Below, one piece after another: positions 51,756 to 63,442 of a stretch of 64,000 bases of DNA. The notes under the pieces are model-generated. The model saw only the letters and a list, made by a program, of their open reading frames with translations, had not been told where the DNA came from and did not search any database. The number at the start of each line of letters is the position of its first letter. Positions within the stretch are counted from its first letter, which is position 1. Location of the stretch: NCBI GenBank assembly GCA_037957365.1, contig JARHVA010003526.1, forward strand, positions 124,001-188,000, written 5' to 3'. Both the position numbers and the translations under genes were made by a program. This DNA is from Torreya grandis. Taxonomy: Eukaryota; Streptophyta; Pinopsida; Cupressales; Taxaceae.

Positions 51756-52489
51756 TGTTAGGGTGTGGAGCTAAAAACTTCACCAAGGAGCATTCATTAT
51801 CAGGTTCAGGTCTACACAGACACCGGCATCGGTCAGGAGCGACCGACGTCAGTGACAGGCAGTTGCAGAGATGCCGACGTCGGCAGAGGGTCGGTCGATG
51901 GCGGTCACAGACAAGCAGCAAGAACCGATGTCAGTTACCTGCGTGTCCAGAAAGCTATTTCTGTGGACAGAAGTGAGTGTTTGCATGATAAGTTTGATTT
52001 GAAGTCTCGAGCTTGCATCTCTATTATTGGCATTACTATTTTTAGAGCCCTTGTTCAAGTGGCTTAACTGCTAGTTGGGTGTACATGCTCAAGTATCCTA
52101 ATTCTATATGTAGAATTAGATCTTCTTAGCTTTGTAGTAGTTTTTGTAGTGGATTATTGTAGTTGGGTGAATTATTGTAATTCATTGTGTGAGAAGAACA
52201 GTACAGAATTGAATCAATCCAGGCTTGTTGGAGTTGATTGTTCTTGAGAGAGAGAGCTCTTGAGGAATAGAGATCTATTGAGAGATCTATACATCTAGGA
52301 GAGGTGTGGAAGAAAGAAGCTTTCTTCAATTGTATTCCTTTTGTAAAGAGTTTATTAGTACAAGTTTTCAGGGTGTTTTCTTGTATCTCTTGTTCTTTTT
52401 ATTATCATTCTAATTACTTGTTAATCTGGTTTAATTCTGTGTTTATTGCTGTCACAATTGTAATCTATTGTTGGTTTGATCCCCCAACA
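51756..52489 (+). mobile_element. Solo Ty1/copia LTR
   Basis: 734 bp, TGTTAGGGTG...CCCCAACA, flanked by exact 5-bp duplications TTTAT (51751-51755 and 52490-52494). It is closely similar to the reverse complement of 16065-16785. GACGTC-core repeats are at about 51820-51945. No internal region: an LTR-LTR recombination remnant. The overlapping frames 51739-52067 are antisense or incidental. Confidence 0.95.
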
Positions 52490-52560
52490 TTTATTGAATG
52501 CCTCAAAAGGTTCGTATGCAAAAGAAAAACACCAAAAATCCTTCTACTGCTTTAGACCTT

Positions 52561-52582
52561 AGTCCCACTGGGCATGATAGAA
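52561..52582 (-). other. Primer-binding site of element C
   Basis: On the minus strand ATCATGCCCAGTGGGACT follows the 5' LTR end by a few bases and aligns with the A sites at 2906 and 5400. Confidence 0.55.
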
Positions 52583-52584
52583 AC

Positions 52585-54466
52585 TATTATGGCATGTAAT
52601 TTCACCCTTGTGGGATATTTTTTCAAGATCTCTCACTTCTAGCTACAAGCATGGGAACAACCTCAAGCTATGGGTATCTTGTAGTGAGGTTGAACCTCCA
52701 GAGTAGGTCAGTTCCTCTTTGATGCTCACTTAAAATAATAGCTAAACTAATGCTCCATGGGGAAAAGGATTAGAAATGGGATAAGTGCTCCTAATAAAAC
52801 TAACTAGGTGATGCACCAAAGCTAAAAGGGGAAAATCTCACTAGCTTGAACCCACACTAATTTTATAGAGGACAATACCAACTTATACAATCTCAAGATC
52901 AAGATAGTTGCATTAGTAGTTCATGGAGAAGGTTCTAGAAGCAATGAATGAAAACATAGAGGATTTCTATGACTCACTAAAAGCTCACATTAATCACAAA
53001 AAGAACACTAAATTAGATCTATGAATAGCCTTGAAAACACCTTAAACAAGGCCAAAGAGGAGGACCATAGACAAGGAAATTTTCCTTCACACATTGCCAT
53101 AGTGCACAACTCAATAGACATGAATCCAAGGCAAGAGATAGGAAAATAAAGTCCTTTTATTACATCAAGAGGTAGTTCTTACAAGTGCTTGATAGGGTCG
53201 AGCCTAATCAAGTTGAGCATATTTTTCAATATCTCAAAGAATGTCCCATCTCCTAGAAAGATAAAACAAAATCTAAAAAATTGGGAAGCATTATAATGGC
53301 TTGAAATATTGTATATATATAAGAAGGGGACAAGAGAGAAAAGGGACTTACATGAAATAGCAAAAAATGGGGAGAAGAAGTCACTGATGACCAGAGCCAC
53401 TGCTATTGTGACTACTTTGACCATGAAATGGACCACCCAAGATCACCGTAAGATCTCCTCGATCCCTTCACACATTAAATTCTTCCTTTCATTGAGTGAG
53501 CCATATTGGTGGTAGCTGCATATCTCTACCAAATCTGAGTGTTTTGATCTTTGCATTAAATCTTGGCATGTTCATTATTAGAACTTGGATTATCCCAATT
53601 GGTCCTTACATGTTTGTTGCTCCACCTGGATATATCCAATCTTTGTTTGACCACTTTGCATATTCTAGAAGTGGGTTATATGTACTTATGCCACTTGTCT
53701 TTGACTAATTGGCCATTTGGATTTGTTGGCCATTGACCTTAATATTCCATGGTTGTTTTATTTCCATGGGCTATTTTCCAAAATTTTCCTTTCAAAACTT
53801 TCCATTTTACTCATTCAGGTTTTTTGATAAGGACTTTCCTGAAGAGCAAGAGACCCTTCAGGCTTTCTAAAAATGGTCTTTCCAAAAAGAACATACTCTT
53901 AAGGATCTATGAAAGCTACTCTTGAAACCTCTAAAATGGTCTTTTGGAAAAGTGTTTGGCTCTTTGCAGAGACAAATTACCCTTCAAAAATATTATTTTG
54001 GTTCACTTTCCCAGGAAAAGAACCCTTTAAGAAAGTTGTATATGGAAACCTACTTTACGATTTTATTTCTTTGGAACCTTTCTTTCAGACAAATTTTCTG
54101 AAAGAATTTCTTTACTTAGTTAGAAATGAAAGTCCTAAAAAGAACACTTGGATGAAAAAAAATATATTCCTTTGTAAAAATTGTGTGGACAATTTTTTTA
54201 GGAAAACCATGAAGTTTAAAACAAATAAAATCTTGAGGGAAGAAACACACTTAGTTCTTTAAAATCCCTAAAGAATGAACAAGGACTTAACCGAATAAAA
54301 TAACTTTGCACAAACTTTGCACTTAGCCCTTTGGATTGCAGGCTTGCTTTCAAACATTGTTGCTAACCCCTGAACTACCTACTCATATCCTTCTCTAATC
54401 TCCTTTGATCCATTTCTTTATAAAATAATGCAAGAGCTTTAGTATGTGGTCCAAAAATGGCCAATA
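52585..54466 (-). repeat. 5' LTR of element C
   Basis: About 1.88 kb, partner of 47282-49255. TATA-like run at 53312-53322 (minus-strand promoter). CCTTCAGG/CTGAAGGG-type short repeats at about 53830-54080 echo the array in the A LTRs. Confidence 0.9.
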
Positions 54467-54471
54467 GGACC

Positions 54472-54690
54472 TTCTCCACTAAAATATGGAACACTCTTAA
54501 GGGCTACTCCAATAATTTGGTCATATTGTGCAAGATTCAACAGAGATGATCTAGTGAAAGATATAAAAGGTTGGTTTATATCCATCTTTGAATGTAGACT
54601 ATGGGTATTAGAGGTTGAACTTAGTAGGAACTTGGAATTATTAAACACCAACTCTCTTGAATAAGGATGAGTATTCACAAATTTAAACAT
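54472..54690 (-). pseudogene. Element D gag, N-terminal part
   Basis: The frame from 54690 reads MFKFVNTHPY..., then SLLNLAQYDQIIG and VPYFSGEGP, where element C interrupts. The continuation is at 47276. Start codon uncertain; it is the first ATG in the open stretch and lies 340 bp after the PBS. Confidence 0.7.
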
Positions 54691-55027
54691 TTAGATAGAA
54701 TATAAAGGTAATCTCACAAACTCAAAGGGTATACCTTTAGTAGCAGATATAGTGGTCACCTTTGGCATGGAAATTAGGGACTGATCAACAACCAAAGAGT
54801 TGAAAACTTTAGTAGAGTCACCAGGTATTGAATGTAGATGGTTTTATAGCTACAACTATGACAAGGTCAACACCTAACTCATCGATCAAGGATGAAAGTT
54901 AGCCTTAGTGAACCGACGGTTCCAAGTGGAAGGGCCAACACTCAATGGATAAAATTTACTCTAGGGGTAATAGGTTAATCTTCCCCAAGAGTTCACATCA
55001 ACCTTGGACAATCTTCTAGGACTTAGA
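54691..55027 (-). other. 5' leader of element D
   Basis: Between PBS and gag start. No open frame or repeat noted. Confidence 0.5.
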
Positions 55028-55045
55028 GTCCTACCAAACGTGCCA
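55028..55045 (-). other. Primer-binding site of element D
   Basis: On the minus strand TGGCACGTTTGGTAGGAC, five bases after the LTR end. Same layout as A and C but a different sequence; the tRNA is not identified. Confidence 0.65.
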
Positions 55046-55050
55046 AAAAT

Positions 55051-58000
55051 TATTTTCACTTAGATTTTCACCCCTTGAGGAGTTACCTAGTTCTCCTCAT
55101 CCAAGTGGCATAATGGAAACATCTCTCTTGATGTGGGTAACAATTTGTTGAGATGAATCTCTAGAAGGGTTAATTCCATTGATGCACTCTTTAAAACACT
55201 CTCTTACTTATCATATTTGCATGGAAAGGGTTAAGAAGACAAACTAAGAACTAAAGGTGATGCACCAATATTGAATTTCTTCCTATGGACTGAACTTATA
55301 CTACTTATAGCTAAACAAAGCTTCTTTCACACAAAACTCACAACTCAAGATGGATTATCACATCAATGTTTCATATGCTAGGTTTAAGAGGTATTTTGAT
55401 GCTTAAGAGGGTAATGGATGATTATTTTGTATAACATAGTCATGAAACACTTCTAAAATACACATATACTTAAAAGAGAACACTAACAAATACCTACAAC
55501 AATTACTCTTCTGCACATTTGGTGAATAATCAAGGATAATATGTTAGAAAAGATGATCTTTTACTAGACAAGACCAACAATATTGCAATAACATTCAATT
55601 GTATAGCATGTAAGTAGGCAAATTCACTTATTTTATTGATTAAAGATACATTCAAGTACAAAATTGGCCATTGTTTCACCATCAACCAAAGGAGGTTGCC
55701 AAAAAGAGCCAAAAGAGTCAATATTTATAGCCTTTAGAGAAAAGCAAGATAAGGGAAGTCCAAAGGTCACTTGGACACTTTTCAATATAAGAAAAGAAGT
55801 TAAAATTTCATGAGAGAGATGGATGGAATGAACCATGTTTTTTTATGAGGCCCAACTATCCATACAAGTCATGAAACCTATGAAAAGTGTTATAAAACTC
55901 CTTATCTTGGCTCAAAAAATTACCTTCCTAATTTGAACCTATGTGAACACCCCACAACTAACTAGGGATAGGTCTGATGATTGGAATGAGAGGTAAGGCC
56001 TTTATTCATTCCTCCATATGAATTATTTTCATTCTTAATCATCTATAAACTCCTAGAAGGAAGCCATCACTACCTGTAGTCTAAAAAACTATTTTTTTTA
56101 GTCACCCCTCACACTTATCTTAAAAATTGGCTTCATTTTTCCATGAAAATCCATGGGAGGGAGTGAATGACACTTTTCAATACTATCCATGTCATATTTC
56201 TCAATTAAACCTTAAAAAGGCTCACACATGGAGTTTTCACCCTTGTGTCCACTATGCCAGTTTTAACTGGCTAAGATGAGAGAGTTGTTTTGGATATGTA
56301 TGTATTTTTTATTAGAAATAAATGACCATCGGGAGTTAGTAAAAGTCCTAATATTCCCTCAAAACTTGATTTTATCTCCATACTCCTTCTATAGCCTATA
56401 AAAAACATAAAATGGTCAAAAATACCCTATGTTTCATCATGTTTGTTAAATTCCATACAGCTCAAAGGTATGGGAGGAATCTTGAGTCATTCATCTAAAA
56501 TTTTCAATATATTTCATGGTCAAAGTATGTCATCTGGATAGCTTTCTAAGCTTTTTTTCTCCATCGGGTCTTGACTAAGGGTTTAGTAGGGTTTTAGGTA
56601 GTTTTTAGTCTTAAGCTTTGTTAATAAATATTTGACATCAGAACTACAATAAATGCCATAAACTTTATTCAAAGGGACCCTACTAACCCCTAAAAACTCC
56701 TTTGGTTCCCATGCAAATCCTTAGAGGAGATATGAACACTTGAAGATACCCCATCGAGCTTGTCTATACCCTTTTTTGCATATGTGGACTCTCTCTGAGC
56801 TAAAATTATCTTTTTTGGAGGTTCCTCTACACTCTAAAAGTTTAAACATGTCTATTTCCACCTCCTTAACATTTCTCAATAAAATAGATAGCTCTCTAAA
56901 AGTTATAATTGAATATGAACCCTCAATTAGTTCTAGGTCTCTTGAAGGCCTAAAGGGTTTAGCATTTACCTTGCAAATTTGAGCTACTTAAATTGATATC
57001 TCATGGTTGGGATAGTATCTCATGATTAATTAAAACTTTTAATATCACCACACAACCTCCCAATCACTCATCTTCTCCTTTTTCCCTCATTCACCAACTA
57101 GGCCTAATGAAAGCTTGCCTAATTGGACTGAGTTAAGGGGTATTTTGGTCATCTTGAAAGGTCTGAGCCTAAAGTAGTTCTCATATAGCATCTACTTACC
57201 TTTCATACGCCTCAAAACATTCTTCTAGAATTTTCCCAAACCTTCCATCAAGTTCTTTAATCCCTTATGGCCTCATTAGCTTGCTTTGCCAAAACCAAAT
57301 TTTCTTTGACTGGCTGACCTTTGAGACAAAATAGTGAGGTATAGCTCTCATCCCCAAGGCAAAGTGAATATTTTAGGAGTTGTGCAAGGTGTTGATGATG
57401 ATGTTTTCTTGAATTTTTCCTGTATCCTCATAAGAGTGACCTCTCCAGGCTAAACCAATGCTTCTAGGTTCCTTCAAAATGCTCCTCATTCTCAATTCAA
57501 GACTATGAATCTTTGGATTAACCCAAAACACTTCTCTTCTTTGGATTTTTCATATTCATCTATTGAGAAAACATGGTTTCCTAGGCCACAGTATAGATTG
57601 TTTCCCTTTGGCCAAGTAAGGAAGGTATATGATCACCTTGGTAGAGTCTTGGGCTTGTGGAAACACCTTTTTGCCTATCATGAACCACTTTTCATTTTTT
57701 GTGACCCTTTTCCATCCCCCTAGACAAGTTCATCTCTTACACTACCTTCACTAGCTTTCACCCTATTGTAGGCATATATAGGGGTTTTGATGACATGTGT
57801 AGGTTCTTTTACTCTTTTTTTATAGCTTATTAAGTTGTCAAAATCTTCATTGAGGTGGTCACACATTACTTCATCAGGTCTAAACTCGTATTTGGCCTTA
57901 CTTGCACTTTTGGCTACAACTGAGTCTTCCACTAACTGTTAACTGAGACACCCATATTTTTCCCCTACTTGTAGGTGTCCTTTGTTTTAACTAAGACTGA

Positions 58001-60276
58001 TCATGATTTGAAAATACCTTAAACCCCCTTTAGGTTACACAACCTCCATACTCACCTTGGACTCACTTGTATGCTCTTTCGAAGCACAAACTATGTTTTA
58101 TTGCTTAGACTGAGAAACCTCTATTATAGGTGTGTATTTCTCATTAAAGGGACACTTGTAGGTAGTCATAGGGGTTGCATATCCATGTCTCAATCTTCCC
58201 TTTCTAACCTTCAAGCCAATTGTGCATTATTTCATCAGTTGAACCATCTTAGTCATGAGGTTTATCCTTTATTTCTCCTAGGGTGTCAAAAATTCATTTG
58301 CAACCTCAGACATGTAGATATAATTTTAATGTTTTAGTTCTTTTTTAGGCCACTTGAAGGTTCCCAACTCCTAAATTTTCTTTACTTTCTGGACCTCATT
58401 TTTTGCAAGGGTCTTGTCTATACTAGAGGCTATCAAATTCACCTATTTATATGCCTTGAAACACCTCTAAATCATGATGAAAGAGGTTTATCAAAAACCA
58501 TTGGTCCTTTGTTTTGACCTTTTGGGGAAACTTTTCCAGAATACAATCTTACTCCTTCCTTTGTCCTTTTAACACGTCCAACAAGTCTAAAAGGTTCAAG
58601 TCACATGTTAGAATCCAAAATGAGGATTTTTTCATGTTTTAAATATCCACACAAGAATAATTAAGGCTCTAATCATATACCTGTAGATGAACATCTCAAA
58701 CATAAGCTTTAAAGATTCTCTAGTTGTCTTGAAATGAGCAGTATACATTCTCATTTGATTTCAATGGTCCAAGGCCTCCTTCAATACCCTCAAATGAACT
58801 TTTAATATCTCAAAAGGATTAAAACCAATACCAAGACTCTAATGATGTCATCATGAGATGCATGTATGTGAAAATGAGTTGAATGTGGATAATAAGTGTG
58901 GAATAGAGCAACAAGGTGGATAAAAGGCCTCATGGTTATCTTAAACCTATTTTCAACCTTCCAAATGCATGATTTACAACAAGGAAACCCTAATACAATC
59001 TTCAAACATTCCTTTCAACATGAAAATCCTTGTATATACATGAATAGAATAAGCAAAGGCATCTCATGATTGTTTTAACATGGTGAATAGGCTTGTCACC
59101 AAACTTGTATTCTTTCCAAGCATCCAAGTGGACTTTTATCATCTAATTATGGATTGTTTAACTAAGACACTCTTATTATAACTCTATGGATAGGATAAAT
59201 AAGATTATGTAGGTGATTGTAAGTGAGATTGGGCAAAAAGTTGACAATGAAGAATGACAAGATGGGAATTTGCCAAAATCATGATATAGTGAAACCAAGA
59301 CATGGAAGCAAGTATTCATATGACCCTGAGACATATGGAACACCATCTTCAACTCACATGAAAGCTTTGAAGAACACCACATTCTAGAATAAAGTAAAAA
59401 TGACTAAAATTTCATAGTGGTGACACCTTCCTGTAGCATAGACTAACTTGCTCATCAATACATTATAAAACATGAAAACAAGAATAGAGGCCATATAATA
59501 ATGTATCCAACATCCTCTAGATCTAACATCACCAATTGGTTCATACAAATTTGACCAAAATTGAATAAAACCTATAGGGTGTATGAAATAGCTAGCAAAA
59601 AAGTACAGTCAACTTCATGAGGATGGTTCATGAAGCACATGCCACCATTATTCAAAATATTTATCTAAAAATTAATGTATCTAAGTGTAATAAAACCTCC
59701 CAAAATCATTTATCTTGAAACCTTTTCATCTGTTTGTACTAAGCAAGAATTTAAAGGTCACTTTTGTATGTCTAGAAATGCAAAGAAGAAACAGAATGGT
59801 TTTGGCTTTAAAATGGAACTTCCAAATCAAACCAAACATAGAGATTAGTTTTAAGAAGGTTAATAGTCCTTCCATGATCTTTTCCCATGTGGCACACTTC
59901 CCCATGCATTGTACAAGTGCCATTTGCTCTCTTTTTTAGTTATTTCTTAAATTTCAGTTAAGGAACCTACAGTATTCTGATGTAAATGGCATCCTTGATA
60001 TTTAAAATGACCTATTATATTATTATAAATAAAAAATGACACCTGGGCAACTTGGTAACCATGCCACTTGCATTTATGATTCTTAAAAGCATATAAAATG
60101 ACCCAAAATAATAAATAAGCTAATGAAACCATGACTAAGGATAGAAATACATTAGATGACATCAAGTAAACCATAATATAGCCTATGACAAAGATTTATA
60201 CCCCTAAATATCTAAAAAACTATGTTTTTTACCTATAAGGGTCCAAATTTGACCTAAAAGTCAAACTTGGTCAACA
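55051..60276 (-). repeat. 5' LTR of element D
   Basis: About 5.2 kb, aligned with 36686-41395. Contains an additional block at about 58245-58815. No gene is called. The plus-strand frame 57505-57723 has a counterpart at 39220-39402 (see findings). Confidence 0.9.
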
Positions 60277-60281
60277 GTTAA

Positions 60282-61110
60282 CATACCTAGTATCTTCAAA
60301 TGTATCAATGTTGACTTGTTCATATTCATAAGAATCTAATGTTTGAGGCTATATTTTTACCTTAATGTATTTTTTAGGTTTTTCAAAAAAATATTCAAAG
60401 GAACCCAATCCTTTCAGAATATTATTACCTTTAAGTTGGATTAACTCTTCATTTCTACCCACATCTAGATTTTTAGATCCTCACACAGTCTTGGTGGAAG
60501 ATTCATCATTGTCTTGGTTCCCATCTTGTTGGGCATGTGATTCCCTATAAGGAGAAATACTTCCATCAAAATATAAATTCATAAAAAAAAATCTCTAAGA
60601 AAGTATTTATTTGCTCACCATTATTGAAAACTTACTAATGGTCAATATTATTAGGTACACTTGACCTAACATGATTTCAATAGTGTATTTATCATGTTTA
60701 ATTAAAAGGGGAGGAATCATAAGTGATTTTTAAATAGCAAGTGCATTATCCTTGGCATTATCTTCCCTTGGGATTGACACAATTGAAAAATCATCAAAAG
60801 TCTCAATACAATCCCAAATTATATTCCTATAATGCCTCAAATAATCATTCCTCACCTGATACTGATTTCTTACTTACTTTACGATGAGTTCAGTATCTCC
60901 ATGTGCTTTCAAGTTTTGAATTCCCATCTCCTTGATTGTGTGTAACCCATGAAGCAAAGCTTCATACTCTACATTATTTTTAATGTATTCAAACTACAAT
61001 TTAAAAGAAAAAGGAAAAACTTCCTTTCTTGGTGAAGTAATAATAACACTTACCCCAGAACCTATTGATGATCAGCTATCATCAAACTCAAGAAGCCAAA
61101 CATCATTAGA
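60282..61110 (-). pseudogene. Element E archaeal-type RNase H and spacer
   Basis: On the minus strand, LLEFDD, GSGVSVIITSP and FPFSFKL (about 61000-61110), NNVEYEALLHGLHTIKEMGIQNL (Glu), KAHGDTELIVK (Asp), VRNQYQVRNDYLRHYRN and SIPREDNAKDNALAI (final Asp position occupied by Asp/Asn). Then the spacer QLKGNNILKGLGSFEYFF (about 60380-60440) leads to the D insertion. The RT of E follows at 36680. So E, like D, has the order protease, aRNH, RT. Several stops. Confidence 0.8.
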
Positions 61111-61403
61111 GTTGGTTCCCACTATTTTAGGAATATTTATTTATGCTTTAGACATCATCATGTAATTCCCCAAACCTACATCTTCATAAAGAATATCAGC
61201 CCTTGGATCCTCAAACTTTCATATGGTAAGCTTATCTTTTAACTTAAGTTCTAACTTATGTTCAGTACCATTGAATGAGTTCATGGCATGCAATAAGTCC
61301 ATTTAAATCTCTCCACCTAAATCTTTACAAAAACTCCTTCCTAACAACATGCCATATATGTAGTTGGAATATTTGCCACCAAAATTTTTATTTTAATCAT
61401 TTT

Positions 61404-61700
61404 TTATAGAAAGGAAGCTAGATTTACTTGTGCATCTTTGATCTGAACAACTAATCGGACTTGTTTTGTGTCCATGGAAAAACACCAGCCACAATTATTC
61501 ATACAAGTAAGACCTAAATCATGATCAACCTTGGTAATAATAACATTATTAGAGGCTTCAATATCAATAATGTAATTTCTTAACTTATAGCCTTTTAAGA
61601 AAATGAATATGTAGAATAGTTCTAATTTATTAGAAGGAGAAGTAGTCACATCCATAGTAGAGGTTGAAGGCTTGGTATTTGGAGACATAGCTAGAACCCT
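61404..61700 (-). pseudogene. Element E protease (decayed)
   Basis: The open frame reads GYKLRNYIIDIEASNNVIITKV (active site, expected D-S-G-A-S, now D-I-E-A-S), DLGLTC, CFSMDTKQVRLVVQIKDAQVNLASF. Loss of the active-site Ser-Gly shows that it is inactive. Confidence 0.8.
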
Positions 61701-62239
61701 TTGAAGTTAGACTCATTTGCATTACTTAAACCACCTTTGATGAAATGGTATAGATGATTAAATTGATTTGGATTGGATCTCAAATATTTTACCTATGACA
61801 TCTAAATTTTGGACTTGTTGACATGATCTAATATGTCAAATGAGGGAATGTGCGATAGAGATATGGCATAAAATCTCTCAGGGATTGAATCCATCTTGTT
61901 TTTCAAGTTTGCACTAGTCTTTTGACATTTTGAATTCTGATTGTGAGATGAAATGATTACCTTAGTTTTTTACAGTTTTGTTTTCACTTGAAAAGGAAGA
62001 GGAGAACCTCTAGGGAGTATTATATGGGTAGGTGATGCCTTTGAGGTATAATTAATCACAACTTTATAATTTTGGATCACTTTATCAGCCTCTTATCTTT
62101 TTTGGCATCTTTGTTTTGAGATATTGTAAACATTACATAAGATTGACCATTCTTATCTTCAACAATAGTATCATAGTCATCTTCTTCACACTCATACTCC
62201 AAGAAAGCATTACTAGAGTCACCACTACGCTCATCAGTT

Positions 62240-63160
62240 TCATATTCCTAAAATCTTAGATCTTCTACTTCAAGTTCATCCTCATCATATACATAAATTG
62301 TGTCTATCTCCAAAACTATGTTGACTAGGGGAGTCTTAATGGTTAACCTTGGTTGAGGAGTGGGCAGCCTTGGCCAATTATTATTTGGTACATAATTTCT
62401 CCTAGGGATTTCTTGTTGTGAAGATGTCAATTGTATCTAAGGAAAATACTTCTTCAAAGTGACAATATTATTTTCTAATTTTTAAATTCACTATTTGGTG
62501 GATTTATGACTCGAATCTTGTCCTCTTGATTTTTAAGAATCCCTATGTAATATTCCAACCATAACCATTTCATATTCAATTTTAGTATAAAATATTTTTG
62601 CTTGCTCTAAAGCAGGTAGTATGTTTCTTTTCAGGAGGAAACCAACTTTTAGGAGTTGCATGTTGATGAACAAACACTTTTTGTTTTCTATTTTAGACTC
62701 AGCTACTCATGAGATTTTATTTAATAACCTATTGAACTTGGCCACGATATTGTGCTTGGATTCATGAGCCTCTTTTTTCATTTAATTTAATTGGGAAAGT
62801 AAATAATGCATGTCTTCAACTGGTTTGAAATGAGATTCAAACGTGGATTTCATAGTATTTCAGTTATCAGTGAAACTTACATTCAGATGATAGAATCATA
62901 TAGCAGCTCCATCTGTAAGATTTTCCATGAACAATCTTATCATTACATCTTCAAGTTTAACCCATAAATTTCCACATGTGGTGAAGATACAGCACTGTGT
63001 TAATCCAAAGGTTGTTTCCTATTTCCAAAAAACTTAGGGAAGTTTTTTTGTGAACCTCTTGGCAATTCATGCAACTGCCTAAGAGCTAGGGTACCAATGG
63101 CAATTCCCCATGGTACACCCATCCTCTAAAAAAATACTCTTTAAGGGATAATAGTTATAG
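62240..63160 (-). pseudogene. Element E gag (decayed)
   Basis: Minus-strand fragments: DGAAIWFYHLNVSFTDN (about 62870-62920), MKSTFESHFKPVEDMHYLLSQLN, AHESKHNIVAKFNRLLNKIS and LLKRNILPALEQAK, the pattern of a retrotransposon gag domain. The open frame 62248-62430 (acidic C-terminus) belongs to the following linker. Region 61700-62240 is a decayed linker to protease with no clear motif. Confidence 0.7.
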
Positions 63161-63419
63161 TAAGAATGAGAGATTAACTCACCAAGGTACATCCTTATTC
63201 TAGTTTTGAAGATTTTGGACTTGGAGATAATCTTATCGACTCTCTAACTCTTATTTATTATCAATATTTAATTGAAAATTGAGACATTTTTTCAAATCAT
63301 AGAAAGGGTCAGAGATTCCTTTCACTTTGCTAACCCTAGTGAAAGTCTTTCCACCAGAATGGTAGAATAACTTTATTTCCTATTAATATTTATGGGTTTT
63401 ATGAGTTAGCATAAAGCGT
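63161..63419 (-). other. 5' leader of element E
   Basis: Between gag start and PBS; no feature seen. Confidence 0.45.
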
Positions 63420-63437
63420 GCCCCATGATGGTCACCA
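63420..63437 (-). other. Primer-binding site of element E
   Basis: On the minus strand TGGTGACCATCATGGGGC, five bases after the LTR end (GCCAACA). Confidence 0.65.
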
Positions 63438-63442
63438 AAAAC

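Noticed and set aside
57505..57723. Purifying selection on the antisense LTR frame
   Set aside because: A codon-by-codon comparison with 39220-39402 shows far more non-synonymous than synonymous changes, consistent with neutral drift.
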